Origin: an uncultured bacterium
GTDB taxonomy: Bacteria; Patescibacteriota; Minisyncoccia; Moranbacterales; UBA2206
NCBI GenBank assembly: GCA_903841185.1
Contig: CAIMIV010000048.1
Location: forward strand, 1 to 42,679
Reading direction: 5' to 3'
DNA: 42,679 nt
Of the stretch, positions 26,048 through 35,119 are shown in pieces. The notes beneath the pieces are model-generated. The model was not told the origin of the DNA, searched no databases, and was given only the letters and a program-made list of their open reading frames with translations. Each line of letters opens with the position of its first letter. The stretch's first letter is position 1. The position numbers and the translations under genes were made by a program.

Positions 26048-28528
26048 ATGCTAAATTCCAACTCCGCTCATATCCAAAAAGCTACCAGTCAAAAACTGAC
26101 TAATCACGCTAAGCAAGCATTGCTTGGGGCTGACCGGCTGGCGAAAAAATTCAACTATCCCGCTGTTAGCGCGCTGCATCTGCTCTATGCCATCTATTTG
26201 GAGCATGGCAGCCTGGGCAGCAACATCTTGAAAGATATCGGCGTAACGGAAAAGAGCTTCACCAAACTGCTCCCGTTGCAGTCCTTAGCAAAAAAAGCCA
26301 CCTCCCCGGAAAATAGCCTCGGTCATCTCCTCACCCGGGCCTATGCCGCGGCTAAAGAATTCCACTATGCCTATGTCGGCACGGAACATCTGGTCTATGC
26401 CATCATCCAATCCCCCGTTCAGGAAATTATGCAGGTGCTGCCCAAGGGCGACTTGAAAAACATCACCCAGACCGTCCACTCTTTTTTTGACCCCAACCAA
26501 TTTTCCAATATTCCTAAAATTTTTGACATTCCCGAAATTGTTACCGGCAAAAAATCAGCCAAAAAATCTTCCGCCACGCCCTTCATTGATAAGTTCTGTC
26601 TCAATATCAATCAAGAAGCGGCCGAAAAAAATGAAATCATTATTGGCAGAACCCAAGAAATCTCGCGTATGATCAATATCCTGGGCCGAAAAAATAAAAA
26701 CAATCCGCTCCTTATCGGAGAACCCGGCGTGGGAAAAACCGCTTTGGTTTCCGGACTAGCCCAACTGCTCAATTCCTCAGCTGTTCCACAGGCTCTGTAC
26801 CGCAAAAAAATCATGGGTCTGGACGTGGCGCAACTGATTGCCGGCACGGGTTTTCGGGGAGAATTTGAAAGTCGCTTGAAAGAAATCCTCAAAGAGGCCG
26901 CGCGCAACAAACATATTATTCTTTTTATTGATGAACTCCACACCATCGTCGGAGCTGGCAACATTCCCGGCAGCCTGGATCTGGCCAATATTATCAAGCC
27001 CGCTCTGGCGCGAGGCGAGGTGCAAATTATCGGAGCCACCACCTTTGCTGAATATAAAAAATACATCGAAAAAGATGTGGCTTTGGAACGCCGCTTTCAA
27101 CCGGTGGCCATCGGAGAACCTACGGCTGCCGAAACCAAAAAAATTCTGTTGGGTATTCGCCAGAATTATGAAAATTTTCATGATGTGGTCATCACAGATG
27201 AGGCTATCGACAGTGCCATTGAGCTGAGCGTGCGCTATATTCAAAATAGATTTTTGCCGGACAAAGTGATTGATGTCATTGATGAAACGGCTTCTCATAT
27301 CCAATCCCAACACAAGGTAGCTGATTTTTTACGCAGCATTGCTCAACTGGAAGATCAGCGAGTCGCCCTCTTGAAAGAAAAGGAAGCCTTAGTGGCATTG
27401 GAGGATTATGCTCAAGCTATTGTCTTGCGCGAAAGGGAAAAAGCCCTGGAAAATAAAATCCAAGATTTGCAAGCCAAGCATTTGGCTCACAAGAAAAAAC
27501 ATCCCTTGCCAATCAGTCCGCGAGACATTATGACTACCATTGCGCAAATAGCCAAAATTCCCCTGGAAAAAATCGCCCAAGAGAAAAATACTAAATTAAA
27601 AAATATCCAACAAGTTTTGGAACGGCAGATTATCGGCCAAAAAGAAGTCTTGGAAAAAATTGCCCACACTCTTTTGCGCTCCCAAGCGGGCATTGCCAAT
27701 CCGGAGCGTCCGATTGGATCGTTTCTTTTCCTCGGTCCGACCGGCGTCGGCAAAACTATGACAGCTAGCACGCTAGCCAAAGAATTTTTTGCGCACAACC
27801 AATCCCTGATTCGCATTGATATGAGCGAGCTCACCGAAAGACACAGCGTCTCCTCGCTCATTGGTTCTCCGGCCGGCTATATCGGCTATGGCGAAGGTGG
27901 CCGCCTGACAGAAAAGGTGCGAAGAAACCCGCATTCTGTGATTTTGTTTGACGAAATCGAAAAAGCCCATCCGGATGTTTTCAACATTCTCCTGCAAATC
28001 TTGGAAGACGGCGTCCTGACTGACGCGGAAGGCACACGGGTGGATTTCAAAAACACCATCATCATCCTGACTTCCAATATCGGCACCATGGATTTTGTCA
28101 ACGCTGCCAAGATCGGTTTTGATTCGGAAGAAAACAAAAATAGTGTGCAGAAAAAATTTGAGGCCATCAAAAAACATACTTTGGCCGAACTGGAAAAAAC
28201 CATGCGACCGGAGCTGCTTAATCGCCTGGATCACATCCTGGTTTTCAATTCACTAGGTGAAAAAGAAATTCAGAAAATCACCCACAATGAAGTGGTCAAG
28301 TTAGTGGCGCGCATTGCCACGCAAAAAATAAAAGTGACTACCACTAAAGAGGTCATCACTTTTATCGCCCAAAAAAGTCTGGCCGCCAATCAAGGGGCGC
28401 GGCTGGTGCGCAAAAATATCCAAGAACTGATGGAAAATCCCATCGCCGAGATGATAGTGTATGAGAAAGTGAAAAATGCTAAAATCAGCATTAGTGTTGT
28501 TGAAGGAAAATTGAAATTCCAATGTTAG
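26048..28528 (+). CDS. clpC: ATP-dependent Clp protease ATP-binding subunit
   Basis: An 826-residue HSP100 unfoldase of the ClpC/ClpA class. Two Clp_N repeats (~1-145) are followed by AAA1 with Walker A GEPGVGKTAL (~residue 223) and the IILFIDELHTIVGAG Walker B. A short M-domain-like coiled coil (~437-480) and AAA2 with GPTGVGKTMT (~565) and VILFDEIEKAHPDV follow. A loop with KIGFDSE (~687) offers the IGF tripeptide used to dock ClpP. It unfolds substrates for ClpP, which is not in this window. Its stop overlaps the comF start by 7 bases. Confidence 0.92.
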   Translation: MLNSNSAHIQKATSQKLTNHAKQALLGADRLAKKFNYPAVSALHLLYAIYLEHGSLGSNILKDIGVTEKSFTKLLPLQSLAKKATSPENSLGHLLTRAYAAAKEFHYAYVGTEHLVYAIIQSPVQEIMQVLPKGDLKNITQTVHSFFDPNQFSNIPKIFDIPEIVTGKKSAKKSSATPFIDKFCLNINQEAAEKNEIIIGRTQEISRMINILGRKNKNNPLLIGEPGVGKTALVSGLAQLLNSSAVPQALYRKKIMGLDVAQLIAGTGFRGEFESRLKEILKEAARNKHIILFIDELHTIVGAGNIPGSLDLANIIKPALARGEVQIIGATTFAEYKKYIEKDVALERRFQPVAIGEPTAAETKKILLGIRQNYENFHDVVITDEAIDSAIELSVRYIQNRFLPDKVIDVIDETASHIQSQHKVADFLRSIAQLEDQRVALLKEKEALVALEDYAQAIVLREREKALENKIQDLQAKHLAHKKKHPLPISPRDIMTTIAQIAKIPLEKIAQEKNTKLKNIQQVLERQIIGQKEVLEKIAHTLLRSQAGIANPERPIGSFLFLGPTGVGKTMTASTLAKEFFAHNQSLIRIDMSELTERHSVSSLIGSPAGYIGYGEGGRLTEKVRRNPHSVILFDEIEKAHPDVFNILLQILEDGVLTDAEGTRVDFKNTIIILTSNIGTMDFVNAAKIGFDSEENKNSVQKKFEAIKKHTLAELEKTMRPELLNRLDHILVFNSLGEKEIQKITHNEVVKLVARIATQKIKVTTTKEVITFIAQKSLAANQGARLVRKNIQELMENPIAEMIVYEKVKNAKISISVVEGKLKFQC

Positions 28529-29268
28529 AAATATTAACCCAAGTAAAGAGTTTTGTCCTGGACACCCTCTTCCCCATCAATTGCCTCTATTGTGGACAGG
28601 AGGATGTTTGGCTGTGCGAGGCTTGTCAAAAAAATATTGAATTGCTGTCTTTTCAAAAATGTCCGTTGTGTGAAAAAACAATCACAGAAAGCGGGACTGT
28701 CTGCAGGAGCTGCAAAGCCGACTCCAAGCTTGACGGCTTGCTGGTGGCCACGCACTACAAAGATAATCAGCTGAGCAAACTCATTCATCTCTATAAATAT
28801 AAATTTATTGAAGACTTGCATCTCCCCTTAGGAAAATTGTTAGTCCGGATTATCGCACAATCCGATCTCCCCCTGCCGGACATGCTAGTGCCGGTTCCGC
28901 TGCACCCCCGCCGTTTGCGCTGGCGCGGTTTCAATCAATCTGCTCTCCTGGCTGATTACATTGGAAAAAATCTGACTGCCGGTTTTGAAATTACCATCCA
29001 TACAAACATCCTGCACCGAAAAAGATATACGCCGCCGCAGATGAAAATCAAAAAATACGCGGAAAGGATAGCTAATCTGCAACAGGCTTTTTCCCTGAGC
29101 AAGAAAGCCGTGACAGATATGCCCAGCTTGCTCCAAGGCAAAACCATTCTCCTAGTGGACGACGTGGCCACCACCGGCACCACTCTTTTTGAATGTGCCA
29201 AAATCCTGAAAGCCGGCGGAGCCAAAAAAGTTTTTGCTGTGGTGATTGCCAGGCAAGAAATGGAATAG
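28522..29268 (+). CDS. comF: ComF-family phosphoribosyltransferase-like protein
   Basis: A 248-residue protein: an N-terminal double zinc finger (CLYC, CEAC, CPLC and CRSC, residues ~21-67), then a PRTase fold with VPVPLHP, RGFNQS and the PRPP loop ILLVDDVATTGTT. ComF is needed for DNA uptake in naturally competent bacteria, and its presence beside a full type IV pilus cluster fits with that role. It overlaps the end of clpC, so translation is coupled. Confidence 0.9.
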   Translation: MLEILTQVKSFVLDTLFPINCLYCGQEDVWLCEACQKNIELLSFQKCPLCEKTITESGTVCRSCKADSKLDGLLVATHYKDNQLSKLIHLYKYKFIEDLHLPLGKLLVRIIAQSDLPLPDMLVPVPLHPRRLRWRGFNQSALLADYIGKNLTAGFEITIHTNILHRKRYTPPQMKIKKYAERIANLQQAFSLSKKAVTDMPSLLQGKTILLVDDVATTGTTLFECAKILKAGGAKKVFAVVIARQEME

Positions 29269-29272
29269 CGCT

Positions 29273-29695
29273 CTAGAATATAGTTTTAAATTCTTCTACT
29301 AATGGTTTTATCTCAGCATCAGTGAGAAAGATTTTATCTTCCGGCGAGCGATGAAAAACGTGCTGATTTTTCACGCCATCCTCCGCATATCTGGGCATGA
29401 TATGAAAATGCAAGTGGAACACGGTTTGCCCGGCAATGGCGCCTTCATTGAAACCATAATTGAAACCGGCCGGTTGCAAATAGGCCTGCAATTTTTTCGA
29501 CACCAATTGCACCGTTTGCAACAGACTGGCGAGCTCTGGGGCTGGCAATTCTCGAATCCCTTCCACGTGGCGCTTAGGCACCACCAAACATTGCCCTTTG
29601 GTTTTAGGACTCAAGTTGTAGAAAACCCATTCATTTTCTGTTTCTAGGATAGTTTGTTTAGCGATGATTTCCGGAGTGCAAAAAGGGCAACTCAT
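29273..29695 (-). CDS. HIT-family (histidine triad) nucleotide hydrolase
   Basis: A 140-residue protein with the triad FHLHFHIMPRY near residues 94-104 (H-x-H-x-H) and the usual V-P-K-R-H upstream. The N-terminal CPFC suggests a zinc site found in a HIT subgroup together with the His residues. The family cleaves nucleotides joined to other groups (AMP-lysine, Ap4A and similar). It is 24 bases downstream of the ABC ATPase gene and convergent with comF (4-base gap). Confidence 0.88.
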   Translation of the reverse strand: MSCPFCTPEIIAKQTILETENEWVFYNLSPKTKGQCLVVPKRHVEGIRELPAPELASLLQTVQLVSKKLQAYLQPAGFNYGFNEGAIAGQTVFHLHFHIMPRYAEDGVKNQHVFHRSPEDKIFLTDAEIKPLVEEFKTIF

Positions 29696-29719
29696 ATTAT
29701 TATATTTCTTAGATTTTAT

Positions 29720-30385
29720 TTATTCCTTCACCAGAATACCATCTTTCAGATTGATATGTCGAGCAGCAAAGCTAGAAGTGAATGTGTCATGTGTTACCAA
29801 AATAATGGTTTTTCCCTCTTCATTGAGCTGCTTGAAAATCTGCATCACATCCTGACCGGACTGACTGTCTAAATTACCAGTCGGTTCATCTGCCAAGATA
29901 ATTTCCGGATCATTGATGAGTGCTCTGGCAATGGCCACCCGTTGCCGTTGCCCGCCGGAAAGCTCGCTGGGATAATGATGCAGTCGATCACCCAAGCCAA
30001 TTTTTTCCAAAATCTCCTGCGCTTTGGCTATGTCTTCACTACCAGCATAGAAACTAGGCAGGGACACATTCTCCAAAATACTCAAATCCGGAATCAAATT
30101 GAAACTCTGAAAAACAAAACCAATGTGCTCATTGCGCACTTCTGCCAACTCATCTTCTTCCATCCGAGAGACATCTTTGCCATCCAAAAAATAGGCGCCC
30201 TGCTCCGGAGTGTCCAGGCACCCCAACACGTTCATGAGCGTCGTCTTGCCTGATCCGGACGGACCCATCAGTGCCACAAATTCCCCCCGGCCAATCTCCA
30301 TATCAATACCTTTGATAACGGGAATAAAAGTCGATCCTAGCTGATAGCCCTTGTGAATATTTTTTAGAGAAATTAACTTTTCCAT
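29720..30385 (-). CDS. MacB/LolD-type ABC transporter ATPase
   Basis: A 221-residue ABC ATPase: Walker [13 protein letters not shown]-loop FVFQSFNL, signature [15 protein letters not shown], Walker [15 protein letters not shown]-loop ILVTHD. Its sequence type and length fit the LolD/MacB/FtsE group, which powers mechanotransmission through MacB-fold permeases. It lies three bases downstream of the membrane-fusion gene and is cotranscribed with the permease upstream. Confidence 0.93.
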   Translation of the reverse strand: MEKLISLKNIHKGYQLGSTFIPVIKGIDMEIGRGEFVALMGPSGSGKTTLMNVLGCLDTPEQGAYFLDGKDVSRMEEDELAEVRNEHIGFVFQSFNLIPDLSILENVSLPSFYAGSEDIAKAQEILEKIGLGDRLHHYPSELSGGQRQRVAIARALINDPEIILADEPTGNLDSQSGQDVMQIFKQLNEEGKTIILVTHDTFTSSFAARHINLKDGILVKE

Positions 30386-30388
30386 AAT

Positions 30389-31567
30389 TTATTTTATGAT
30401 TACTACTTCCTCCCCAGCACTAAGACCGGATTTGATTTCCACTTGTTTGCCATTCGTAAATCCTGTTTGCACTTCTTTTTCCGCAAAATTGCCATCCTGT
30501 TTCACAATCACCATTTGATGACCCGATTTATTTTTCACTGCCGCACTGGAAATCAAAAGCACATCCCGCACCTCACTAGAAACCAAATCTGCCGAACCCG
30601 CCATATCGCTCAATAATTTAGCCTCCGCACCGTCAAAGGCAATAATCACTTTGTAGGTAGCCAAATCATTAGAATCCAATTCTGCCACCGGAGAAACAAA
30701 AACAACGTCCCCTGCAAACTCACGTTCCGGATAGGCATCTAGCTTGATATAGGCCTTCATATCGGCGGTTATCTTTAAAGCTTCCACATCCTCCACATTC
30801 GCCTCAAACCAAAAACTCTGCGAATTGATCAAGGTTATAAACGGCGCGGCTGCATTTTGGTTGTTCAAATAGATACTGCCTACTGCCCCATTAATCTGCG
30901 CTACCATTGCCCCGTCAACCGGAGCCACAATCTGAAAGTCCCCATAACCATTTCTAGACTGCTGATAAGCAGCACTATTTTTATCCACCTGATACAGCGC
31001 ACTCTGATAGCTCGCTTCCACCTGTTCCAATTGCTTTTTAATATTCGCGACATCTGCCTCTGCCAGCTTCACCTTCACCTTTTGCGCCAAAGCCTGGGTA
31101 GAGTTTTTTCCTTCCGCATCCACATATTCATCATACAAATCATCTTCAGCACTTAGTCTTTTTTTAGCATATTCATAAGCCTTCTCTTTGATAGCATAAT
31201 CTACACCATCCGCAGAAAGATTATCCTTATTCAGCACACTGGCATTCAAATCTGCCTTGGCTTGCGCTAATTTATTATCTTCACTGCTAGTGTCCAGTTG
31301 AGCTAGAATTTGACCTTTTTTGATACTATCGCCCAATTTCACATTCAATTTATTAATAACGCCTGATTCCAAAAATCCCAATTTCCAAGTGTCAAAAAGC
31401 ACACTGCCATCCACGCTAAGGGCGGTTTGAATATTTCCTCGCGCCACTTTTTCCGTCGCGTATTCTAATTTTGCAACCTTGCTGCCTAAAACGCCAAAGT
31501 AGCTCAAAGCGGCATATCCCACGCCAGCCACAACTATCACACTGATTAATATTTTAATCTTTTTCAT
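30389..31567 (-). CDS. Membrane-fusion (HlyD/MacA-like) protein
   Basis: A 392-residue exported or anchored adaptor. The N-terminal membrane segment (ILISVIVVAGVGYAALSYFG) is followed by the split lipoyl-like motif (VNGSV-like SVDGSV and VKLGDSIKKGQILAQLD), a long helical hairpin (~85-200), a beta-barrel and a C-terminal membrane-proximal domain (GLSAGEEVVIIK). In this group it works with a MacB-type permease to export peptides, lipids or signals. It has four bases to the lipoprotein gene and three to the ATPase gene, which marks one operon. Confidence 0.88.
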   Translation of the reverse strand: MKKIKILISVIVVAGVGYAALSYFGVLGSKVAKLEYATEKVARGNIQTALSVDGSVLFDTWKLGFLESGVINKLNVKLGDSIKKGQILAQLDTSSEDNKLAQAKADLNASVLNKDNLSADGVDYAIKEKAYEYAKKRLSAEDDLYDEYVDAEGKNSTQALAQKVKVKLAEADVANIKKQLEQVEASYQSALYQVDKNSAAYQQSRNGYGDFQIVAPVDGAMVAQINGAVGSIYLNNQNAAAPFITLINSQSFWFEANVEDVEALKITADMKAYIKLDAYPEREFAGDVVFVSPVAELDSNDLATYKVIIAFDGAEAKLLSDMAGSADLVSSEVRDVLLISSAAVKNKSGHQMVIVKQDGNFAEKEVQTGFTNGKQVEIKSGLSAGEEVVIIK

Positions 31568-31571
31568 ACAG

Positions 31572-32057
31572 TTATATTCCTTTTATTTTTATCGCCTCTA
31601 TTTGACCTTCCTTCATCCACACGGACACATATCCTCCTTTTTTTAAATCTGCGTAGGTAGCTGCGACGGAGTTGCCACTACCATCCCCCGTGCCTTTAGA
31701 AATTGCTACTCCTACCGGTACCACAATGGACACATCCTCGGTCTTGGCATTAGCCGTCTCTTGTGCTTTGAGCGCTTGCCGCGCTTCTTGGGTCATCTTT
31801 TGGCGTTCGGCTTTCTTCTTAGCCAGCTCTTCTTCTGTCAAAACAGGTTGCCCGATTTCATTTTTCACCATAAGCTTATTGCCCTCCATAGAAGAAATTA
31901 CACCATTGATTTCAGCTGGCCTAGTGGGTGTCATTACTTGATTATTACTCACTATGGCAGATAGCTTTTCTGCTTCTTGCGCCTCTGGAGATGTTGCGCA
32001 GCCGGACAGAAAAACTACGCCGGTCAAAAGTAAGGTTGTGGTTAGGATTTTTTTCAT
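31572..32057 (-). CDS. Small lipoprotein of the export operon
   Basis: A 161-residue protein with a lipoprotein signal: MKKILTTTLLLTGVVFLSGC, with lipobox L-S-G-C at Cys20. The mature part has a small beta-strand section (INGVISSMEGNKLMVKN), an alpha-helical Lys/Glu/Ala-rich middle (KKKAERQKMTQEARQALKAQ), and a VxVPVGVAISKG end. No family is recognised. Its position in the MacB-like operon suggests an accessory role in the export complex. Confidence 0.65.
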   Translation of the reverse strand: MKKILTTTLLLTGVVFLSGCATSPEAQEAEKLSAIVSNNQVMTPTRPAEINGVISSMEGNKLMVKNEIGQPVLTEEELAKKKAERQKMTQEARQALKAQETANAKTEDVSIVVPVGVAISKGTGDGSGNSVAATYADLKKGGYVSVWMKEGQIEAIKIKGI

Positions 32058-32067
32058 TTTTTTATAT

Positions 32068-32229
32068 TAGACCTGTTGCGCAATAACTTACTATTGCAAT
32101 TTCCATATTTTGGTCAAATTTTCCAAAAATTTCCTTGGATTAGCTACGGCTAGTCCGCAAAAATTGTTTGAAAAATTATGCCGCAAAATCTGAAAATTTC
32201 GTTACGCAACTTATTGCGCAACAGGTCTA
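32068..32229. mobile_element. Hairpin element family I, copy 1 (162 bp, TA-flanked)
   Basis: It begins TAGACCTGTTGCGCAATAA and ends with the inverse TTATTGCGCAACAGGTCTA. The halves are imperfectly complementary along the whole length, so the element folds end to end. There is no coding capacity. It sits between the MacB-like permease gene and the lipoprotein gene, whose operon it splits. The copy at 42154-42315 is the same length in opposite orientation. Confidence 0.85.
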
Positions 32230-32287
32230 CTTAAATTATTTATGACTTACGTATTTAAATTTCATTTACCACATTTTACCAAAAAAA

Positions 32288-33505
32288 TTATTCGTAGCGC
32301 AAAGTGTCCACCGGCTTCAATTGGGAAGCTTTCACTGCCGGATAGTAGCCAAAAAACACACCAATCCCCACGGTAAACAATGCTGACATGCCATAGCTCC
32401 ACCACACAAAAATAATATCCATGCCATAGGCTCTCAGGGCAAAAAAGATTCCCGTCGCCAACAGCAATCCCACTCCAGCACCCACCCCGCTTAAAATAAT
32501 CGACTCTAATAGGAACTGCAACATAATATAATATTTTTTCGCCCCGATAGCTTTGCGGATGCCAATTTCCTTAGTCCGTTCCTTGACAATGATATGCATC
32601 ACATTCATAATCCCAATCCCGCCCACTAACAGCACAATCAGTCCCACACTCCCCAAAAGAAAGGACATGGTCTGGGCGCTATCTTTGGCAGCCTGCACAT
32701 TCACTCCCATATCCCGCAGACGAAAATCTTCTGTCATCCCAGGACGAATGCCATGTGCTTCGCGCAAAATCTTGCCTACGTCCGTCATTGCTGCATCGAT
32801 TACATCCACACTTCTGGCTTCCAAGTTCAGATTAAACTTGCCATTCTTGCCCAGGACATATCGATAGGAAGAAGAATAGGGCAACATAATGCTATCATCA
32901 ATGGAAGTCGGCCCAATAGAGCCACCTTTGTATTTAGCTACCCCAATAATTTCAAATTGTTTTTTTCCAATCGTGATTTGAGTGCCCACTACATCAGCAT
33001 CTACACTGCCATATAATTCCTCTGCCACCGTCGCTCCCAGCACAGCCACTTTAACATTTTCCTCATCTTCCTCTGCCTTGAAAATACGGCCTTTATTGAT
33101 TTCTATGTTGGCCACCTTGAAAAAATCTGCCGAAGTTCCCAAAATCCCAGCTTGATAGGAATTTCCTTGCCCCGTCGCCTGAACCTTGCCAGTCAATTGC
33201 GGAATGGCCTGAGAAATATATTCACTGGCCAGAACCTTTTCAATGTCAGCTACATCTAATTTGGAAATTTGCCCATCCGTGGACGGCGCATTAACCAAAA
33301 TAGTGGTGACATTCATATTGGAATATTGTTCCTCAATTTTAGCTCCAGCCCCGCTGCCCAGTTCGATTACCAGCACAATGGTAGTCGCTCCAATAATGAT
33401 TCCTAGGGAAGTCAGAAAAGAGCGAAATTTGTTGCTACGCAAACTTCTCCAGGCTAGAGCGATTATCTTGATTTGCATTTGCAATAAGGAAATTTTTTTC
33501 TTCAC
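32288..33505 (-). CDS. MacB-like ABC transporter permease
   Basis: A 405-residue permease: a first membrane helix after SLRSNKFRSFLTSLGIIIGA, a large extracytoplasmic MacB_PCD domain (~50-270), then three C-terminal FtsX helices (LLVGGIGIMNVMHII, RTKEIGIRKAIGAK coupling motif, VGIGVFFGYYPAVKASQLKP). The E-I-G-I-R-K-A-x-G motif contacts the ATPase. It is separated from the ATPase and adaptor genes by the lipoprotein gene and the 162-bp mobile hairpin. Confidence 0.92.
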   Translation of the reverse strand: MKKKISLLQMQIKIIALAWRSLRSNKFRSFLTSLGIIIGATTIVLVIELGSGAGAKIEEQYSNMNVTTILVNAPSTDGQISKLDVADIEKVLASEYISQAIPQLTGKVQATGQGNSYQAGILGTSADFFKVANIEINKGRIFKAEEDEENVKVAVLGATVAEELYGSVDADVVGTQITIGKKQFEIIGVAKYKGGSIGPTSIDDSIMLPYSSSYRYVLGKNGKFNLNLEARSVDVIDAAMTDVGKILREAHGIRPGMTEDFRLRDMGVNVQAAKDSAQTMSFLLGSVGLIVLLVGGIGIMNVMHIIVKERTKEIGIRKAIGAKKYYIMLQFLLESIILSGVGAGVGLLLATGIFFALRAYGMDIIFVWWSYGMSALFTVGIGVFFGYYPAVKASQLKPVDTLRYE

Positions 33506-33520
33506 AACAACTAACTAATT

Positions 33521-34336
33521 TTAATTAAATAATTTGAAGGCCCACCCAAGCAAACTAAAAACATTATTATTGCCCTCTGCCAAAGCTGTTTTCAATTGCG
33601 TGCTCACCTGCTCCATGCTTTGCAACTGCTCCGTCAACAACAATTTATCTGCGGCGTCTGTTGTTTGCGACTCTATCATTTGCAATTGTTTTATTTTTTC
33701 CTCGTGTTGCGTTAGCCTTGATTTAATCTCTGTTAAAAGATCCTGGTCTGATCCCATAAAAAACTTAACTAACCCGCTTCTCCGTCCAGCTGCCTGTAAA
33801 TTTTTCTGGATTAAATTTTGCGCGACTACTTGCTCTTGCTGCATCACGGCCACTCGACTCTCTAATTCAGGATTTTTATAACGACGCATTATTTGCCCGG
33901 CACTTTCTTGTTGTCGCAATCCTTGCTCGTCATTTAAACCAGCCTCTTCCGGACTCACCAATCCCATTCCTGGATTATGAACACCTTGCTCCTCCGTTTG
34001 CCCCAGCCCATTTGTCTGAGGACTTTGCATGTTAGTCTGATTCCCACTGCCATCTTGTACTGGCATATGACCGCCATTAGGCGTACCATCACTATCCACA
34101 TCTCGCATATTAGCATTGGTTTTAGCATAATCATCATCCGCTCGATTCAAAATTCCGTCACCGTCCGCATCTTCCAATCCATCCTCTATCCCGTTTTTAT
34201 TTATATCCCTCCTATTTTGACCTTGCATACCACCGCCTCCCTGGCCGTCACCACCTTGTGCTAAAGAAGATTGAGCGGTAAGCGCACTGATTGCAATCAG
34301 CATACCCATGGTTATAATATATTTTTTCTTGTTCAT
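33521..34336 (-). CDS. Secreted protein with Ca-binding-type DxDxDG repeats
   Basis: The start is taken at MNKKKYIIT, giving 271 residues with a signal peptide (GMLIAISALTAQSSLAQ). The mature N-terminus is Gly/Gln-rich, then has DINKNGIEDGLEDADGDG and DVDSDGTPNGG, EF-hand or thrombospondin-type-3-like calcium loops. A helical Gln/Glu-rich second half (e.g. QQEQVVAQNLIQKNLQAAG, KIKQLQMIESQTTDAADKLL) could form a coiled coil. It ends 15 bases before the permease gene, so it may be a substrate or partner of the exporter. The function is unknown. Confidence 0.6.
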   Translation of the reverse strand: MNKKKYIITMGMLIAISALTAQSSLAQGGDGQGGGGMQGQNRRDINKNGIEDGLEDADGDGILNRADDDYAKTNANMRDVDSDGTPNGGHMPVQDGSGNQTNMQSPQTNGLGQTEEQGVHNPGMGLVSPEEAGLNDEQGLRQQESAGQIMRRYKNPELESRVAVMQQEQVVAQNLIQKNLQAAGRRSGLVKFFMGSDQDLLTEIKSRLTQHEEKIKQLQMIESQTTDAADKLLLTEQLQSMEQVSTQLKTALAEGNNNVFSLLGWAFKLFN

Positions 34337-34408
34337 GTTTTTAAAATTTCCAATCGATTTATTTTTATTTCTAAATCCCATATAAGAGAGGAGTGTGCCT
34401 CCTCTCTT

Positions 34409-34414
34409 AGTGTA
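34409..34414 (-). promoter_or_regulatory. -10 element of the 33521-34336 gene
   Basis: TAGTGTACACTAAG on the minus strand contains TACACT, giving a leader of about 65 bases. Confidence 0.4.
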
Positions 34415-34420
34415 CACTAT

Positions 34421-34849
34421 TTATTGCAATTTATCACACTGTCCGTCCCCGTTGGCGTCCACAAAATTTCCTCCCTTGTTCTGCCCTCGTTGTCCGGCGT
34501 GCATGCCGCGTCCTTGGCCGTTGCCGCCACCTTGGCCCAGCCCCAGTTCCGCACGGATAGCGGCCGCTTCAGTAGTTTTTCCGTCCAGCATCAACTGATG
34601 CATTTCGGCAAACCGCGCAAAATTTTGTTCAGTCACCTGACGCACCGCTCCTCGATCTCCCATTTGCGCTTTCCAAGCGGCATAATCCTTGTTTTCAAAA
34701 GCTTTTAACATAGTTGCGTGTCTTTCGGGAGTATAATTTGGCCCCGTCTTGGTGGCGTCTCCCTGATAAGCATAGACACCTGTCGCAATTACCGCCGCTC
34801 CTAGCAAAGCTAATGCGCTTGTGCCCAGAATAATATTTTTCTTATTCAT
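34421..34849 (-). CDS. Small secreted protein with a C-terminal DxNxDG loop
   Basis: A 142-residue protein with a signal or anchor segment (MNKKNIILGTSALALLGAAVIATGVYA). The helical middle (ATMLKAFENKDYAAWKAQM, then FARFAEMHQLMLDGKTTEAA) resembles small CPR proteins of the DUF2680/Spy-like style. A Gly-rich run precedes FVDANGDGQCDKLQ, a possible calcium loop with a Cys. It is first in the chain leading to the exporter operon. Confidence 0.6.
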   Translation of the reverse strand: MNKKNIILGTSALALLGAAVIATGVYAYQGDATKTGPNYTPERHATMLKAFENKDYAAWKAQMGDRGAVRQVTEQNFARFAEMHQLMLDGKTTEAAAIRAELGLGQGGGNGQGRGMHAGQRGQNKGGNFVDANGDGQCDKLQ

Positions 34850-35037
34850 TGTTTTTTGTGTCTTGATTAACTATTTTCTAAAAAAATAATTAATTTCGAC
34901 TTTCCTTAAATTGTTTATAATGCGCTAGCACCATGTATAACGAGCGCCAGTCAAAAAGTTTTCATTCCGACTTTTATATTTTTAAATAACTACCCCATAT
35001 CCCATATTGAGTTTAAGCCCTGAAATAGCAAGCCAGA

Positions 35038-35066
35038 TTGACATTCCTCTGCCATTTTGCTAATCT
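35038..35066 (+). promoter_or_regulatory. Consensus promoter of the DapB-like gene
   Basis: TTGACA (35038-35043), exactly 17 bases, TAATCT (35061-35066). The leader is about 47 bases. Confidence 0.7.
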
Positions 35067-35119
35067 GAGTCATTCCATAGTTGTTTTACAACCGTAGTCT
35101 AACCAAGGAGACAGAAGAA

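Noticed and set aside
26285-28522. Minus-strand frames opposite clpC
   Set aside because: They are shadows of a highly conserved two-ATPase gene.
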